NCBI RefSeq assembly: GCF_002443295.1
Contig: NZ_BAOS01000005.1
Span: forward strand, 186,001 to 250,000
Length of the DNA: 64,000 nucleotides
Source of the DNA: Candidatus Scalindua japonica
GTDB lineage: Bacteria; Planctomycetota; Brocadiia; Brocadiales; Scalinduaceae
Reading direction: 5' to 3'
The notes below the pieces were generated by a model. It worked only from the letters and a program-made list of their open reading frames with translations, was not told the DNA's origin and did no database searches. The position numbers and the translations under genes are program-made. Shown in pieces: positions 9,459 through 19,209 of this stretch; the first letter of the stretch is position 1, and the number at the start of each line of letters is the position of its first letter.

Positions 9459-10592
9459 TTACATAACCAGAACAGCCTCCTCTTTTGTTAACTTGTAGGG
9501 GAAAGACCTGGATTTGTGTGATGGAGGTATCATCGTTTTTATGATCTTCATTATTCCTCCACAGCATTTGCACGTAAGCTTTGGACGCTCTCTGAACCAG
9601 GCTGACGACTTATTCGGGTTGATACCGGTAAGGTACTGAAGCAATGCAATCAAGCGTTTGCTATTAGGGTGGAGGAAACCAAAGTTCCGTGTTCGCCTGA
9701 AACCTTTGGGTAGAACATGCTGGAGAATCAACCTGAGAAACTGCGGGCCGGGAAGTGTTCTTGTGAGCATTTTTTTGCTCTTACTATCCTGGTAACGAAA
9801 GGTCACCTGACCATCTTTGCACGTAATAATATCTTTCTCTTGAATGACCCCTTTGTAGAGATAACGACCAAGATAGACCAGTGCCTTTTCACCGTTGCCG
9901 ACAAATTTGCAATCGACGACCCATGTTTTGGGATAATTAACTGGAAGCGTAAGAGCCGCTTTGTTCACGGCATCGAGCATTTTTGCTCGAAACACTTTAG
10001 CCAGCGCTTTGTGATTGAAAAGGTACCGCGTCTTTCCTTCGCTTTTTTTGAAGCTCCAAAGCTTTTTCTTCTGATTGATGGCCCCGGCTGGCATTACCAG
10101 ATGGATATGCGGGTGGTAATCGAGAGAGCGAGAGTGGGTGTGCAAAACAGTGATGGCTCCAGCGTTTCCTTGTAATACGCTGTCATTTTGGACAAAGGTT
10201 TTTACGGTTTCCCAACAACACTGTATCATTATCGAGTAAAGCAAGCGTTGATGCTGCCATGCTAATGATCGAAGCTCTTTGGGTATAGTAAAGGTGAGCA
10301 TAAAATAGTCAGCAGGCACTTCTTTTTTCAGTTGACGCTCCAACCACTGCTGACACTCATGACTCTGACAATGAGGACAATTGCGGTTACCGCAGGAGTG
10401 CGGTACAAAAACCTGTTTTTCACAGTCATTACATTGGACCAGCATGACGCGGCTTTGCGTAGTGCGACAATCCTTCATGGCTGCCAGGGCTTTGAATTGA
10501 CTTGGCAGGATCGAACCATGATAAAGAGTGATAAAGTCAGCAATGAAGGTCTCAATTATAGAGGAGAGAGATATCATATAACATTCCCCCAT
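9459..10592 (-). CDS. IS91-family rolling-circle transposase
   Basis: This 377-residue HUH-type enzyme nicks and re-ligates single-stranded DNA. Visible features are an N-terminal zinc-binding cluster (CNDC, then CGNRNCPHC), the metal-binding HUH motif in [13 protein letters not shown], and the tyrosine motif YLGRYLYKG that supplies the catalytic residues. A second cysteine pair (CKCCG) lies near the end. Full length for the family and no internal stop, so it may be active. Its ATG overlaps the end of the recombinase gene by 19 bp; a second ATG at 10577 is also possible. Confidence 0.88.
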   Translation of the reverse strand: MGECYMISLSSIIETFIADFITLYHGSILPSQFKALAAMKDCRTTQSRVMLVQCNDCEKQVFVPHSCGNRNCPHCQSHECQQWLERQLKKEVPADYFMLTFTIPKELRSLAWQHQRLLYSIMIQCCWETVKTFVQNDSVLQGNAGAITVLHTHSRSLDYHPHIHLVMPAGAINQKKKLWSFKKSEGKTRYLFNHKALAKVFRAKMLDAVNKAALTLPVNYPKTWVVDCKFVGNGEKALVYLGRYLYKGVIQEKDIITCKDGQVTFRYQDSKSKKMLTRTLPGPQFLRLILQHVLPKGFRRTRNFGFLHPNSKRLIALLQYLTGINPNKSSAWFRERPKLTCKCCGGIMKIIKTMIPPSHKSRSFPYKLTKEEAVLVM

Positions 10593-11482
10593 TCTATGGA
10601 AAAACCATTCATCAAATCATTAATTAATTGCAAGGCATTACGATTTGTATGAGAGGTCAGGTGGGTATATTTGGCAGTGGTTAAAATACTGTGGTGGCCG
10701 AGGATTTTTTGTACTTCAAGCAGATCAACACCCGCCTCAATCAGATGGGTTGCGTAGCTGTGTCGCAGACTGTGTGGTGTAATTTTTTTTTAATTCCACA
10801 CTCCCGGGCTACCTTACGCAGAGTGGCCTGAACGCCATTTCTATTCAGAGGTGTTTTTGCCAGGTGGGCTGATTTCAAGCCACCATGACGGCCTGGAAAT
10901 AGAAAGACAGGATTGCGATGAACAAGCCAAAAACGGCGTAAGAGATTCAGGGTTACCTTTGGCAGGGGTACGAAACGGTCTTTATTGCCTTTGCTATCGC
11001 GGATATGCACCCGCATTCGCTGAGAATCGACATCGCTAACCTCAAGACGTAGTCCTTCACCCAGGCGGAGACCAAGACTGTAAAGAACATAGTAGAAGGG
11101 GTCGGTAACTGAGTTTTCTCGTCACCTGGAAAAGTTGGTGGGCTTCATTAATGGTGACAATATCGGGCAAACGTTGCGTTTTGGGTGGTTTAATAAGATT
11201 TACTTGCTCCCAACGCTTATGAAGCACATGAGTGTAGAAAAACTTTAGTCCGTAGAGGTCTAATTTGACTGCGCTCCATGAATGGGTATTGAGGAGATTG
11301 GAAAAATAGTCAAGTAGTTGCTGTTCAGATAGATCGTGTATCTGATTGTCAAAATAATCACCGATCCGTCGGATGGCACGTGAATAAGCCTCGATTGTTT
11401 TTGGCCGGAGTCCTTTCAAGCGTAGGTGCTTTAGATGCGTTTGGTAATTTTTGTTGAAATCGGATTGAGATAATGTTTTCAT
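10574..11482 (-). pseudogene. Tyrosine recombinase of the IS91-type element, two frameshifts
   Basis: The N-terminal SAM-like domain starts at 11482. The frame breaks at the G4 run 11098-11101; one base fewer there joins the two sides and continues with YSLGLRLGEGLRLEVSDVD, the first catalytic arginine region. A second break is in the T9 run 10783-10791; repaired, it gives [17 protein letters not shown], then LGHHS and a terminal catalytic tyrosine (AKYTH). The reconstructed protein (about 300 residues) has all XerC/D-type active-site motifs. Both breaks are in homopolymers, so sequencing error is as likely as decay. Confidence 0.75.
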
Positions 11483-11776
11483 AGACCTGTAACCTCCTAT
11501 TTGTTAATAGATTCACCCTCCCGTTGAGGGTGTGAGGTTACATTATATAATAAATTTCCGATTTTGTTCTCCGCGATAGCGGCTTCGTCCAACCCGTCCA
11601 TCATTAACTTTAACGGTATATCTAACGTCGTTATCAGAAAAATCTATCATTGTATTAGTGACACCCCTTTTTTTTAAATGTTATGCAATTAAATATTTTG
11701 TCTATTTTTTACGATCTAAGTCCAGTATTACAACGTTCAAATTATTGCCGTTACGGCAAACAATTACTTTTCCTGC

Positions 11777-12080
11777 CTATTCTGTCTTTAACTGAAACTT
11801 ACCTTCCCACAGACCGTGTAGATTGCAGTGACTTAACACCCTTAATGTCGAATCGAGTCCATGATGGCCCAGTTTTAGAGGAATTGTCACGTCGGGCTTT
11901 GTCATTACCGGCGCAAAATCGAATCTCGCCAGATATACATCTCCTATGTAAAATTCAATCCATTGTATAAAATGTTCATTCTCATTGGGATGTTCAATTT
12001 CTCCAACCGTAATCTTTACATCGTAAAATTCACCAGCCTTTAAAACCAGTGGTACCGTGACAAGGGACATGCGTTTTCAA
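11777..12080 (-). CDS. Superoxide reductase (neelaredoxin type), probable frameshift near the start
   Basis: The enzyme reduces superoxide to peroxide at a mononuclear Fe(His)4Cys centre in the cytoplasm of anaerobes. Three expected ligand regions are visible: GEIEHPNENEHFIQW gives two histidines and HCNLHGLWEG gives the cysteine and a histidine. The first ATG (12070) would omit the first histidine. In another frame the preceding bases read K-T-H-V-P from TTG at 12080, and one extra G in the G3 run 12064-12066 joins the two, restoring the missing ligand and a normal length of about 100 residues. GGAGG at 12092-12096, inside the end of the upstream cytochrome gene, supports the TTG start. The two genes look like an operon. 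Confidence 0.75.
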
Positions 12081-12087
12081 ACCGAAA

Positions 12088-12645
12088 CTAACCTCCAGAC
12101 TGTCTCATCCAGTCCGGCCAGTCCGGCCATGGGTCCCGAGAAATCGCATGGCAAGCAAAGCATGCCTTTTGCAACATTTCATCCAAACTTTTGTAGGTTT
12201 CCACGATATCCTTCTTTCCAGCAGTTTCCGCGATATTTCTTGCAGAATCAACAGTAATATTCAGATATTTTTCAAACTCCGCCTGCATTGCCGACGCAGT
12301 TTTTGCATCACCACCAGATTCTTTATGCCATTCCCCAGCCTTCCCATGCACTGAAAAGGACACCTCCATAACAATTTCACAGTTTTCCGCGACCGCATTG
12401 GCCTCTCGGGCAACGGCATGGAAATCACCAACCATTATTGCATCCAGTATCTTGGAAGTGTGTGCACTGATTAATTGCATCAGAGATCGAGTAGGTGTGG
12501 ATTTGCTGATATGGATATCCTTTGCTTCCACTACCCTATTCACACCTCCAAACACTTTACCGCCATTCCAACCGTAAGTGATAGCTCCAGTGATGACAAC
12601 GAACGCACAAAGTACAACGATTAAAACTTGGTTGTTTTTTCTCAT
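12088..12645 (-). CDS. Membrane-anchored or secreted cytochrome c'
   Basis: This 185-residue protein has an N-terminal hydrophobic segment (about 7-26, uncleaved anchor or signal peptide), a helical body, and a single C-terminal CFACH haem motif. A four-helix bundle with the haem site near the end is the class II cytochrome c / c' pattern; these proteins often bind NO or act as small electron carriers outside the cell membrane. AAAGGAGAT precedes the ATG. It is immediately upstream of the superoxide reductase gene, suggesting a shared role in oxidative or nitrosative stress (inference). Confidence 0.8.
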   Translation of the reverse strand: MRKNNQVLIVVLCAFVVITGAITYGWNGGKVFGGVNRVVEAKDIHISKSTPTRSLMQLISAHTSKILDAIMVGDFHAVAREANAVAENCEIVMEVSFSVHGKAGEWHKESGGDAKTASAMQAEFEKYLNITVDSARNIAETAGKKDIVETYKSLDEMLQKACFACHAISRDPWPDWPDWMRQSGG

Positions 12646-13100
12646 TTAAAGTATCTCCTTTCTAAAAAATGTACCTAAAGATATCTTATAATCTAAATTT
12701 AGTACGGAATGAATATTTGCAACTGTTTTTATCTATAGAAATCGAAGTGTTTATTTCTACACAATTGATACTCTAAAAAATTACACCTTATCATGTAAAT
12801 TTCTTCAGTTTATAAATGTTTTATTTCATACCTTGTCATTTCATATAATTTTCTTGATAACTATTAATATTGCTAGTTTAACGAGACAATAAGTAATATG
12901 TAATTGCAATGGAAATTGATTAACTAAAGACACTTCTTATGAAAGATATTTTCTATTTACCATCGCAAAAGACCTTTAGTCTTTCCAGGTTTCCTGTCTC
13001 GATAATAGTAAATTCCTTGAATTAAAGAACTGGCACTGTTACCTACTCCAATGATTGAATCTTGATTTTATCCATGCTTTTATTCTCCTTTTTGTGATTA
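12646..13100 (-). other. Gene-free AT-rich spacer
   Basis: No reading frame, RNA gene or strong inverted repeat is visible in these 455 bp. They must hold the promoter of the cytochrome c' operon and the end of the receiver gene transcript, but I could not pick a convincing promoter. Confidence 0.5.
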
Positions 13101-13496
13101 TCAAGTTTTTAACAATTTATCGAAAACTGTCTTACCACGTAGTGCCATGTTAATACTATGTGATAAAGTTTCCAGTTTTACCGGTTTATAAATGCAGTCA
13201 TAAGCACCCATTCTCCTGGCTTCAGACACATCCATACTATCAGGATTTCCCGTGCAAAAAATTACTGGACATGTTGGATTTGTTCGTTGTACTTCTTTTA
13301 AAATATCAATCCCAGTTTTGCCCTCTCCCAGTTCAATATCTGTAAGTACTAAATCAAAATCTGCAATAGCCATCTTTGCCATTGCATCATAGTAACTACA
13401 CACCGTAGACACATCAAATCCTTGTTGAGAAAGAAATCTTTTGAACAAAAATACAATCACTTCCCTGTCATCAATTACAAGCACTTTTCTCTTCAT
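13101..13496 (-). CDS. Stand-alone response regulator receiver domain
   Basis: This CheY-like protein of 131 residues has no output domain. The conserved residues are present: the acidic pair in VIDDRE, the phospho-acceptor aspartate in LVLTDIEL, the threonine in IFCTGN and the lysine in YKPV. It would be phosphorylated by a histidine kinase not encoded nearby. It begins a run of regulatory genes leading to the sigma-54 activator at 15-17 kb; the wide spacing (about 240 bp) suggests separate transcription. Confidence 0.88.
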   Translation of the reverse strand: MKRKVLVIDDREVIVFLFKRFLSQQGFDVSTVCSYYDAMAKMAIADFDLVLTDIELGEGKTGIDILKEVQRTNPTCPVIFCTGNPDSMDVSEARRMGAYDCIYKPVKLETLSHSINMALRGKTVFDKLLKT

Positions 13497-13737
13497 TCTG
13501 ATTCCCTTCCATTAGATTTCAGTTAAAGTTGAAACGTATGGAAATGTATTCTACAAAAAAATCTTATTCCATATACGTCGCTCCATGAATCTGACAATTA
13601 ATCTTTGGTGTACTCGTCCGAACGGCTGCTCTCTCTGCGTATTATTATCTATCAAAACCTTATAGTTAAGCCAACTTATGCAAGGTTCTATCTACATTTC
13701 AGTAATTAATAGAATTCAAATGTATTTCTTCTAACTT

Positions 13738-13983
13738 CTAAAACAATACATTGTCTTTGCAAATTTCAAACTTAACAGAGTATGTGTTTGCCCTTGTTCT
13801 TTCATTAATTAAATTACATTTATTGCATATACGATTATACGGTCCTTCACTATGAAATTTCTTTCCACATTTTAAGCATGATATTTCCTTATGACATCTA
13901 CTCACCATTATCAGATTATCAGGTTTGTAATTTATTTCCTTTTCTTCTATATTCACGTTTGAGAGGTTATAGGAAGTTCTCAT
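13738..13983 (-). CDS. Small zinc-ribbon protein
   Basis: This protein of 81 residues carries two CXXC pairs (CLKC and CNKC) 17 residues apart, a likely structural zinc site, and no other domain. I cannot name the family. It is flanked by two receiver-domain genes in the same direction, so a regulatory or adaptor role is plausible but unproven. The start at 13983 is preceded by a purine-rich stretch (GAAAGGAGAA). Confidence 0.6.
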   Translation of the reverse strand: MRTSYNLSNVNIEEKEINYKPDNLIMVSRCHKEISCLKCGKKFHSEGPYNRICNKCNLINERTRANTYSVKFEICKDNVLF

Positions 13984-14046
13984 TTATAATTTCTCCTTTC
14001 CAGTATAATAAGCCTTTCAGGTTATTTTTGGCTAATGGTCACACTT

Positions 14047-14427
14047 TTAGTATTTCCACGTAGGCATCTTCAATCCCTTCGAAAGTAATTCTTTGATCTT
14101 ATTTTTCAGCACTGTCAAATCTGAAGATTTAAAAACCAATGCATCGGCAATCCGGGCCATATAATGGTCTTTATAATTGCTATAGGCCGTATTCAGCAAA
14201 ATAGGAATATACTTATGTTTATTAAAAAACCATCCTAATGCCTCAATACGATCCATCTCAGACATGCATATCTCCGTTATGATCAGGTCTGGAGTCTGGT
14301 TCTGCATTTTCTTAAAAGCATCTTTCTCATTGTTAGCCGTTATAACCTTATAACCCTCATGCTCTAATTCCTGTTTATAAAGCAGACATTGATTTATATT
14401 GTCCTCTACAAGAAGGATTTTAGTCAT
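14047..14427 (-). CDS. Receiver-domain protein with glutamate at the phosphorylation site
   Basis: This CheY-like protein of 126 residues has the acidic pocket LLVEDN and the lysine (VFKSSD), but the acceptor motif, normally LIITDxxMPxMDG, reads LIITEICMSEMDR. Aspartate is replaced by glutamate, and the proline and glycine of the loop are also changed. Glutamate at this place often mimics phosphorylation, so the protein may be locked in an active state or read another signal. An AAAGGAGG ribosome site precedes the ATG. It lies downstream of the sigma-54 activator gene. Confidence 0.8.
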   Translation of the reverse strand: MTKILLVEDNINQCLLYKQELEHEGYKVITANNEKDAFKKMQNQTPDLIITEICMSEMDRIEALGWFFNKHKYIPILLNTAYSNYKDHYMARIADALVFKSSDLTVLKNKIKELLSKGLKMPTWKY

Positions 14428-14921
14428 GGTTATGAACCTCCTTTCTTTTGATTCGGCAAAACACTTTTGATGGTAAGCTCACCACCTGGGCGGCCTTTCT
14501 CTAAAAATCTTAAGATACACATACCGTCAATTATTGTCAGATTAATATCTCATATATTCATCAATGCGTCCTCGTATTTTCCTTTTCTTTGAAGCGGGTA
14601 AAATACTATATAACAAAACACATACCAACATTGATAAATTTCATTTTCTGATATTAGTTACCGCTAAGTGATGCATGATACATTTAAATCTTAAGAAAAA
14701 ATATATTTGTATTTAGGATAGAGATATGGATGAGTTGTATGTGGTGAAAAGATGAATAATATTTCTTAAGTCCAATAAAATAAAGCGTTAATTGACCAAG
14801 GAATAGTTTCAAGATATGAGGACAATCAGAATGTACTACGGTGAAAAATAGTCCTGAAAAACATCAGGATATACGAAAACAATTTTCATATTTCTCTGAT
14901 TTTTCTATGATAATAATTTTA

Positions 14922-14967
14922 CGTAGCAATACACAAGTGTAGCCTGCTACACTTGTGTATTGCTACG
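14922..14967. repeat. Perfect 21-bp inverted repeat behind the sigma-54 activator
   Basis: Arms 14922-14942 and 14947-14967 are perfectly complementary around a 4-base centre. It is 50 bp beyond the activator stop codon. No T run follows on the minus strand, so it is not a standard terminator; it could be a protein-binding site, an RNA-stabilising hairpin or a palindromic repeat. The rest of 14428-15016 is AT-rich without visible genes. Confidence 0.9.
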
Positions 14968-15016
14968 CTCTTGTAAGTGACTACACAAAAGAATGATTGG
15001 CCTGTTACCATCTTTA

Positions 15017-17416
15017 TTATTCCTTTATACCAAACTTTTTCATCACCTTGTAGAGTGTAACCCGATGCATGCCCAGCAATCGCGCAGCTTTGGACTTGTT
15101 CCAACCGGCTTTTTCTAATGCCTGGACGACTTGCTGCCGATCGTTGATTTTACCTGTTTCTATACGTCTTTTATCTCGGCCTCTCAAACTATTAAATTCT
15201 GATGGCAGGTTATCTAACGTGATGACAGTATTACCACAAGTGATAAATGCGTATTCCATAGTATTATTGAGTTCCCTTATGTTGCCCTTCCAGGTGTAGT
15301 TCATAAAGATTTTTTGAACTTCTGCAGATAAAGACTCGACGTGTTTGTTTAATCTCAAATTGAGTTTTTCTATAAAATGCTCTACCAACAGTGGAATGTC
15401 TTCACGTCTATCCCTGAGAGGGGGAAGAGCTAATTCCACTATTTTAAGCCTATGGTACAAGTCTTCCCTGAATTTACCCTTACTGACATTTATTCGCAGA
15501 TCCCGGTTCGTAGCCGCTATTATCCTCACATTTGATTTGATGGTCTTTGAATCTCCAACTCTTTCAAAGACTCTTTCTTCAAGCACCCTTAGTAAACGTA
15601 ATTGCATAGTGCTGGATATGTCTCCTATTTCATCCAGAAAGATAGTGCCACCTTCAGCCTTTTCAAATCTTCCTACTCTATCACTGATGGCGCCGGTAAA
15701 CGAGCCCTTAACGTGTCCGAACAGTTCACTCTCCAGTAAATTGTCAGACAAGGAGGAACAACTTACCACGACAAATGGCTTTTCCCCACTATCCTTTCCA
15801 TGATAATGCAATGCCTCAGCAACCAACCTCTTTCCTGTACCACTTTCTCCCGTAATTAACACTGTAGTCGGTATGTCTGCTAACGTTTCAATCAAAGAGA
15901 AAACTTTCTGTATATCAGCACTTTTACCTATGATATTATGAAATTGTCGACGATCTTGCAAACTACTCTCAAGTACTGCAAGCTGGGTTTCATCTCTCAC
16001 GACTATGACACAACCGTTAAATTGTTTATTGCTGTCAAGAAGCGGGTACGTGGTAACACTAACTAATACTCTGGACATCATAGCGTTGAAACATTCAAAG
16101 CGAATCTTTTCAGCAGGAAGTTTTGTTTCTGTTGTCTCCTTAAGGGTGGCAACACATTCCCCTTTACAACTTTTATGCAGTAATTCAAACTTTTCCCCCC
16201 TGGCTTTATTAATATCAGGAAGTCCACAAATCCTTCTGGCAGATTGATTGAATTCAACTATTTTTAGTTCTCTATCTAACAAAATAATTCCATCCCTAAT
16301 AGTCTTGAAGATTGCTTCAAGGTTTTCTTTAAACCTCTGGATATCATTATCTGCCAGTTTATGTTTGATAAAGAGACCGACTTGACGGCCGATTGCCGCC
16401 ATCATATTAAGCAAACCCTTATTGGGCTTTCTTATCTCGCGGTTAAAGAAGCAGATTGTTCCAAGCACTTCACTACCGATGATAATGGGAAAACCAAAGG
16501 CTCCATGCAACCCCACTTTATCTGCAACGGATGCTCTGAGAAAATCCGAATCATGAACAACATCTGCAATCCATAAAGGCTCAGCACTTTCCCGGACCCG
16601 GCCCGGAAGTCCAATTTTCGGAGGAAAGGTTATTTGTTTAGTAACATCTTTGAATTCAGAAAATTTTGAAGATGGTATATGCCAGGTTTCTGTATTACGT
16701 AAAATACGTTGTTGCTGATCATATGTCCAGATTTCACCATAATCCCACTCCAGGGCTTCACATATGGGTTGAAGAATTTTTGATGAAGCCTCTTCAAGTG
16801 TGATGGATTCTGCCAATATCCGTGTTATGGCGTGCTGAGCACTAAGACGTATTTCCGATTGCTTTCGCTTTGATATATCAGTTAATAGTGTTCTGCATTG
16901 TCTGACATTATCACCTGCATCATGCACTACAGAGCATTCAAGTTGTACATGGAAAACTGTACCATCTTTTTTAACCATCTTTAATTCACACGCATTAGCT
17001 TTTTCCCCATCATAAACAGTTCTAATGTACAGGTAGTATTTATCTTGATCTTCACTGTAAATGAATTTTGCTATGGGTTTGTTAATTAACAAACTTCGTT
17101 CGATTCCCAGCATTGCAGCACCTGTTAGATTGGATTCCAGGATCAACCCTGTTTCATCGATTGTAAAATATCCAAGCGGGGCAAAGTCAAACAGGTCTAA
17201 GTATTTCCGCCGAGACTCTTCAATCAGTAACTGGGCTTTGCGGAGTTCTTCATTCTGCATCTCCAGTTCGATCTGGTGTACCTGAAGCTCGTGTGCCAGT
17301 TTACGCACCTCTGCTTCTGACAATTTCGCTATTGGTATTATATCCGGCTTGAGTCTTTTCTCCGCCTCTTTGCGAAGGCCAGATACCTTTTTCTGTTTTT
17401 GCATTTCTTTCTTCAT
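15017..17416 (-). CDS. Sigma-54-dependent activator with PAS-GAF-PAS sensor region
   Basis: This 799-residue enhancer-binding protein opens RNA polymerase-sigma-54 promoters by ATP hydrolysis. Order: charged coiled N-terminus (1-70); PAS (about 73-185, DLFDFAPLGYFTIDETG); GAF (about 195-350); second PAS (about 360-475, RDGIILLDRELKIVEFN); AAA+ domain (about 490-720) with Walker A GESGTGKRLVAEALHYHG, the sigma-contact loop GSFTGA in place of GAFTGA, and Walker B GGTIFLDEIGD; and a Fis-type helix-turn-helix (about 760-799, GWNKSKAARLLGMHRVTLYK). No receiver domain, so it senses small molecules or redox/gas signals directly. Its targets are unknown. The ATG at 17416 gives the full domain set. 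Confidence 0.93.
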   Translation of the reverse strand: MKKEMQKQKKVSGLRKEAEKRLKPDIIPIAKLSEAEVRKLAHELQVHQIELEMQNEELRKAQLLIEESRRKYLDLFDFAPLGYFTIDETGLILESNLTGAAMLGIERSLLINKPIAKFIYSEDQDKYYLYIRTVYDGEKANACELKMVKKDGTVFHVQLECSVVHDAGDNVRQCRTLLTDISKRKQSEIRLSAQHAITRILAESITLEEASSKILQPICEALEWDYGEIWTYDQQQRILRNTETWHIPSSKFSEFKDVTKQITFPPKIGLPGRVRESAEPLWIADVVHDSDFLRASVADKVGLHGAFGFPIIIGSEVLGTICFFNREIRKPNKGLLNMMAAIGRQVGLFIKHKLADNDIQRFKENLEAIFKTIRDGIILLDRELKIVEFNQSARRICGLPDINKARGEKFELLHKSCKGECVATLKETTETKLPAEKIRFECFNAMMSRVLVSVTTYPLLDSNKQFNGCVIVVRDETQLAVLESSLQDRRQFHNIIGKSADIQKVFSLIETLADIPTTVLITGESGTGKRLVAEALHYHGKDSGEKPFVVVSCSSLSDNLLESELFGHVKGSFTGAISDRVGRFEKAEGGTIFLDEIGDISSTMQLRLLRVLEERVFERVGDSKTIKSNVRIIAATNRDLRINVSKGKFREDLYHRLKIVELALPPLRDRREDIPLLVEHFIEKLNLRLNKHVESLSAEVQKIFMNYTWKGNIRELNNTMEYAFITCGNTVITLDNLPSEFNSLRGRDKRRIETGKINDRQQVVQALEKAGWNKSKAARLLGMHRVTLYKVMKKFGIKE

Positions 17417-17784
17417 TTTCTAGAATAACTTGCAGCCACTAAGACACGAAGTAAGAACGAATATTTAATTAAATCTGTACCTTAGAAAGAATATGGGTCA
17501 AGTCTCCCCTTGAATCCATCTTTCCTTTAGCATTGTAAATCCCTTTATAGTCTCCCTACTTATCTTCTGAATAAGTCATCTAAAAACTTATTCTTCTTAA
17601 GTTCGGATTGCCACTTTTGATGCCTTTTCACAGATTCTATTTTCTTCTGGGGTGGAAACGATAAAAAATCAAGATCTTTTACTCTTCCAGTATAGTAACG
17701 GATTTTAATAGTATATCTGAATTGTTTCAAGTGTATTATTTTCAATCACATAGCTGTATAGTATATTTTTATGTCAACTATCCT

Positions 17785-17843
17785 GATACGATAGAATATT
17801 TAATATCAAAATCACACAATTTGTGATTAATATTTACGGCGGG
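17785..17843 (+). repeat. 59-bp dispersed repeat, copy 1
   Basis: It aligns without gaps to 24131-24189 with 49 of 59 bases identical (counted by eye). The core is AATTTGTGATTAATATT followed by CGGCGG. This copy contains the small palindrome ATCACA-N5-TGTGAT at 17811-17827. Both copies are intergenic, upstream of or between unrelated genes. Confidence 0.7.
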
Positions 17844-18085
17844 ATAAGTAGTTAACAATATATAAAAACTTATACTTTTTTAATATGTTTTTTTTACTCC
17901 AGGATGATCTCTTTTAAAAAAGAAACCAGAAAAAACTTTTTACAAATACTGCTATATCAAAAAATTATGGTTATGGAGAAAAACGAGCGATTGACTTTAA
18001 AAAAGATTTGGATAAAAGTACCGAATATTCATGGATGAGGAAATTATTAAGCCTCTGTCCTTGTAAATCGTAAAGCTTCATAATC

Positions 18086-18131
18086 ATTTGTAATTGTTAC
18101 ATTTCCTATAGGAAGTGTAACAATTACAAAT
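18086..18131. repeat. 46-bp near-perfect palindrome
   Basis: Arms 18086-18108 and 18109-18131 match at 22 of 23 positions with no loop; the one mismatch would be a G-U pair in RNA. It is not followed by a T run. Likely a dimer-binding operator or a cruciform-forming site upstream of the Tll0287-like gene. Confidence 0.9.
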
Positions 18132-18190
18132 AAAACAATTCAATTCAAGGCGTAAAAATGTACAGAAAGGCGCATCTGGAAGATATATTT

Positions 18191-18217
18191 TGTTACAGAA
18201 TACCGTATTCTGTAACA
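18191..18217. repeat. 27-bp palindrome, possible operator
   Basis: Arms TGTTACAGAATAC (18191-18203) and its exact complement (18205-18217) flank a single central base. The size and symmetry suit a dimeric repressor or activator. It lies about 200 bp before the Tll0287-like gene. Confidence 0.85.
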
Positions 18218-18424
18218 TTGAGCAATTTAAAACAACATTATCAATAATGTTTCATCAATCGTGTATGTTCAGAATGAAATGATTGACTCGGTATTAATAT
18301 ACATAAGCATTTAAATAAATATTCATATTAATGGAAACGCTTTTTTTCATATACCGTGTATAATGGAAAAAAATGTTATCAGAGTATAGTAGACGCCATT
18401 CTAATTGTAGAAAGGAAAGACTGC

Positions 18425-19006
18425 ATGTTTAAGGAATTTAGTATATGGGCTTTTATTTTAATAATAATTATTTCCTCGTCAAATACCGCTGCAATTGGCC
18501 GTGAATTAACGGGAAGAAGTACATCTGATTTTATAAAACCTGGTGATATTACAGCTGAAACATCACTGGCTTTAGCGGGAGATAGGGCAAGGCATGTATT
18601 ATATATAATTGATGATTTATATAAATTATACATCACTCATACGGCAGGAAAATATGCAAGAGACACAGAAACCTTTTCTTCCATTGCCATAACTCAAGAG
18701 GTTTTTAAGATGATGGAAGAAAAGGGCTGGCATAAGGCCAGATTTTTAAGCATTTCCAAACAGCCGTTAAACCCCGAATCCTCAATAAAAGATGATTTTG
18801 AAAGAGATGCGCTCAAGGCTATAGTATCCGGTGAGGCATTATATGAAAGGTTTTATTTTGATGTTGAAGGTAACGATTACTTAAGAGCTGTTACTAGTGT
18901 ATCAATGACTACAAAAAAATGTGCAGTTTGCCATACAGACAAAAAGATAGGGGATTTGATAGGTGCAATCTCATACATCTTTCCTCTTGAAAAATACTTA
19001 CAGTAA
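18425..19006 (+). CDS. Tll0287-like haem-binding sensor protein (DUF3365)
   Basis: A signal peptide or anchor (about residues 1-24) is followed by a helical region and a PAS-like Tll0287 domain ending in KKCAVCHTDKKIGDLIGAIS and FPLEK. The single CXXCH covalently binds haem c; family members are periplasmic redox or gas sensors, often fused to kinases, but here stand-alone. The in-frame ATG at 18356 would add 23 non-signal residues; 18425 is chosen because GAAAGGAAAG precedes it and a clean signal peptide follows. It is opposite to the sigma-54 activator and separated from it by palindromes. Confidence 0.78.
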   Translation: MFKEFSIWAFILIIIISSSNTAAIGRELTGRSTSDFIKPGDITAETSLALAGDRARHVLYIIDDLYKLYITHTAGKYARDTETFSSIAITQEVFKMMEEKGWHKARFLSISKQPLNPESSIKDDFERDALKAIVSGEALYERFYFDVEGNDYLRAVTSVSMTTKKCAVCHTDKKIGDLIGAISYIFPLEKYLQ

Positions 19007-19209
19007 ATTATGATTATGCAAAGGTCATTATTCTTCACCTGCCTCTCGTAACTATTCATAACTACGGTTTAGGTTACACCTCAACAGACGGTCCGAGAAT
19101 ACATCTTTACAGGCTAAGTAATGAAAAGATAATATGATATAGTAAAAAATGTAAGCTCCGTTTTACTTATGATACTTACAGGCAGCCTTAAGAATCACCC
19201 CTGTCTTTT

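Larger units (their letters stand above)
9459..11482 (-). mobile_element. IS91-type element: tyrosine recombinase plus Y2/HUH transposase
   Basis: Two leftward genes in tandem, a phage-type tyrosine recombinase and an IS91-type rolling-circle transposase, form the gene pair seen in one subgroup of IS91 elements. Such elements lack terminal inverted repeats and target duplications, so the exact ends cannot be set by eye. A short hairpin (ACCCTC...GAGGGT, about 11513-11531) lies upstream of the recombinase and may belong to one terminus. The recombinase is broken, the transposase intact. Confidence 0.7.
17417..18424. other. 1-kb regulatory spacer with a 59-bp repeat and two palindromes
   Basis: No convincing gene lies here. 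It contains copy 1 of a dispersed 59-bp repeat (17785-17843), a palindrome at 18086-18131 and another at 18191-18217, listed separately. It separates the leftward activator from the rightward Tll0287-like gene and so should contain both promoters. Confidence 0.6.

Noticed and set aside
9717-10175. A 152-codon rightward frame inside the IS91 transposase
   Set aside because: It is the antisense of a conserved transposase, with no ribosome site and no recognisable domain.
17560-17745. A 61-codon leftward basic ORF upstream of the sigma-54 activator
   Set aside because: Only a TTG start, no ribosome site and no similarity; kept out as unsupported.
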